6,790 bases of DNA from an uncultured Dyadobacter sp. (GTDB lineage: Bacteria; Bacteroidota; Bacteroidia; Cytophagales; Spirosomataceae). Shown here piece by piece: positions 6,692 to 6,790 of the stretch. The notes beneath the pieces were generated by a model. It made no database searches. It was not told where the DNA came from and saw nothing but the letters and a program-made list of their open reading frames with translations. Numbering within the stretch: the stretch's first letter is position 1; each line of letters begins with the position of its first letter. Location of the stretch: assembly GCA_937880795.1 (NCBI GenBank), contig CALGRQ010000346.1:1-6790 (forward strand), read 5' to 3'. The position numbers and the translations under genes are program-made.

Positions 6692-6790
6692 GTTCAATCT
6701 ATACAATGCAATTATTTTTATACAAATGTTGAAAGAATATGTAACCTTTTATAACTCATTGTTATTATGAAATTTTTTTTACCGATCAGA

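Larger units (their letters stand above)
5810..6790. other. Long intergenic region (980 bp) without a supported gene
   Basis: No frame here reaches convincing gene length. The longest noteworthy one is on the minus strand: open from 6231 to a TAG at 5995-5997, with an internal ATG at 6147 giving 50 residues (MKILTGINKSW...). It has no recognised family and could be a decayed gene or chance. Other contents are an inverted repeat TTGTTAATA/TATTAACAA (6380-6388 and 6402-6410), a minus-strand terminator-like hairpin (6417-6448), a bulged hairpin (6622-6653) and a two-copy direct repeat (6654-6691). An ATG at 6767 starts a frame running off the window, too short to judge. Confidence 0.5.

Noticed and set aside
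6767..6790. ATG at the right edge starting MKFFLPIR, possible N-terminus of a gene
   Set aside because: Eight codons cannot be judged, and no promoter match to the Bacteroidota consensus was found upstream.

Overview
The window looks like a chromosomal segment of a Bacteroidota bacterium, most likely a plant- or soil-associated member near Sphingobacteriales or Cytophagales. The signs are AT-rich intergenic DNA, starts without clear Shine-Dalgarno sequences, Sec signal peptides cleaved before Gln, and a secreted hemicellulase pair of a kind common in that phylum. The genus cannot be fixed from the sequence alone.

Layout. Positions 1-866 are mostly non-coding, with one doubtful 67-codon frame on the minus strand. 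Positions 870-3874 hold a two-gene minus-strand operon. The first gene is a secreted GH43 enzyme resembling the Bacteroides xylosidase/arabinosidase Xsa. It is followed 41 bp later by a secreted protein carrying two CE1-type esterase domains around a central CBM48/E-set-like domain. A 16-bp perfect hairpin five bases past the esterase stop closes the operon. Positions 3875-4700 are an 826-bp divergent intergenic region with a 35-bp near-palindrome and an 11-bp direct repeat. Positions 4701-5738 hold two plus-strand genes, a DJ-1/PfpI-family protein and an NTF2-like (DUF4440/SnoaL-type) protein, followed by an 18-bp perfect terminator hairpin. Positions 5811-6790 contain no convincing gene. They do contain a terminator-like hairpin with nine U residues pointing left, a bulged hairpin, and a 22-bp-period direct repeat.

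Function. The minus-strand pair fits arabinoxylan side-chain removal. The esterase would release ferulate (or acetate) esters, and the GH43 enzyme would remove arabinofuranose or xylose units. No SusC/SusD pair, xylanase or regulator is visible, so this is either an isolated debranching cassette or the edge of a larger locus. The plus-strand pair is cytoplasmic; its family members are often stress-related or of unknown function, and nothing links it to the sugar genes.

I found no defence system, CRISPR array, tRNA, rRNA or intact mobile element. The best candidates for something undescribed are the non-coding structures: the 35-bp palindrome, the terminator without a gene near 6417-6448, and the hairpin plus direct repeat near 6622-6691.
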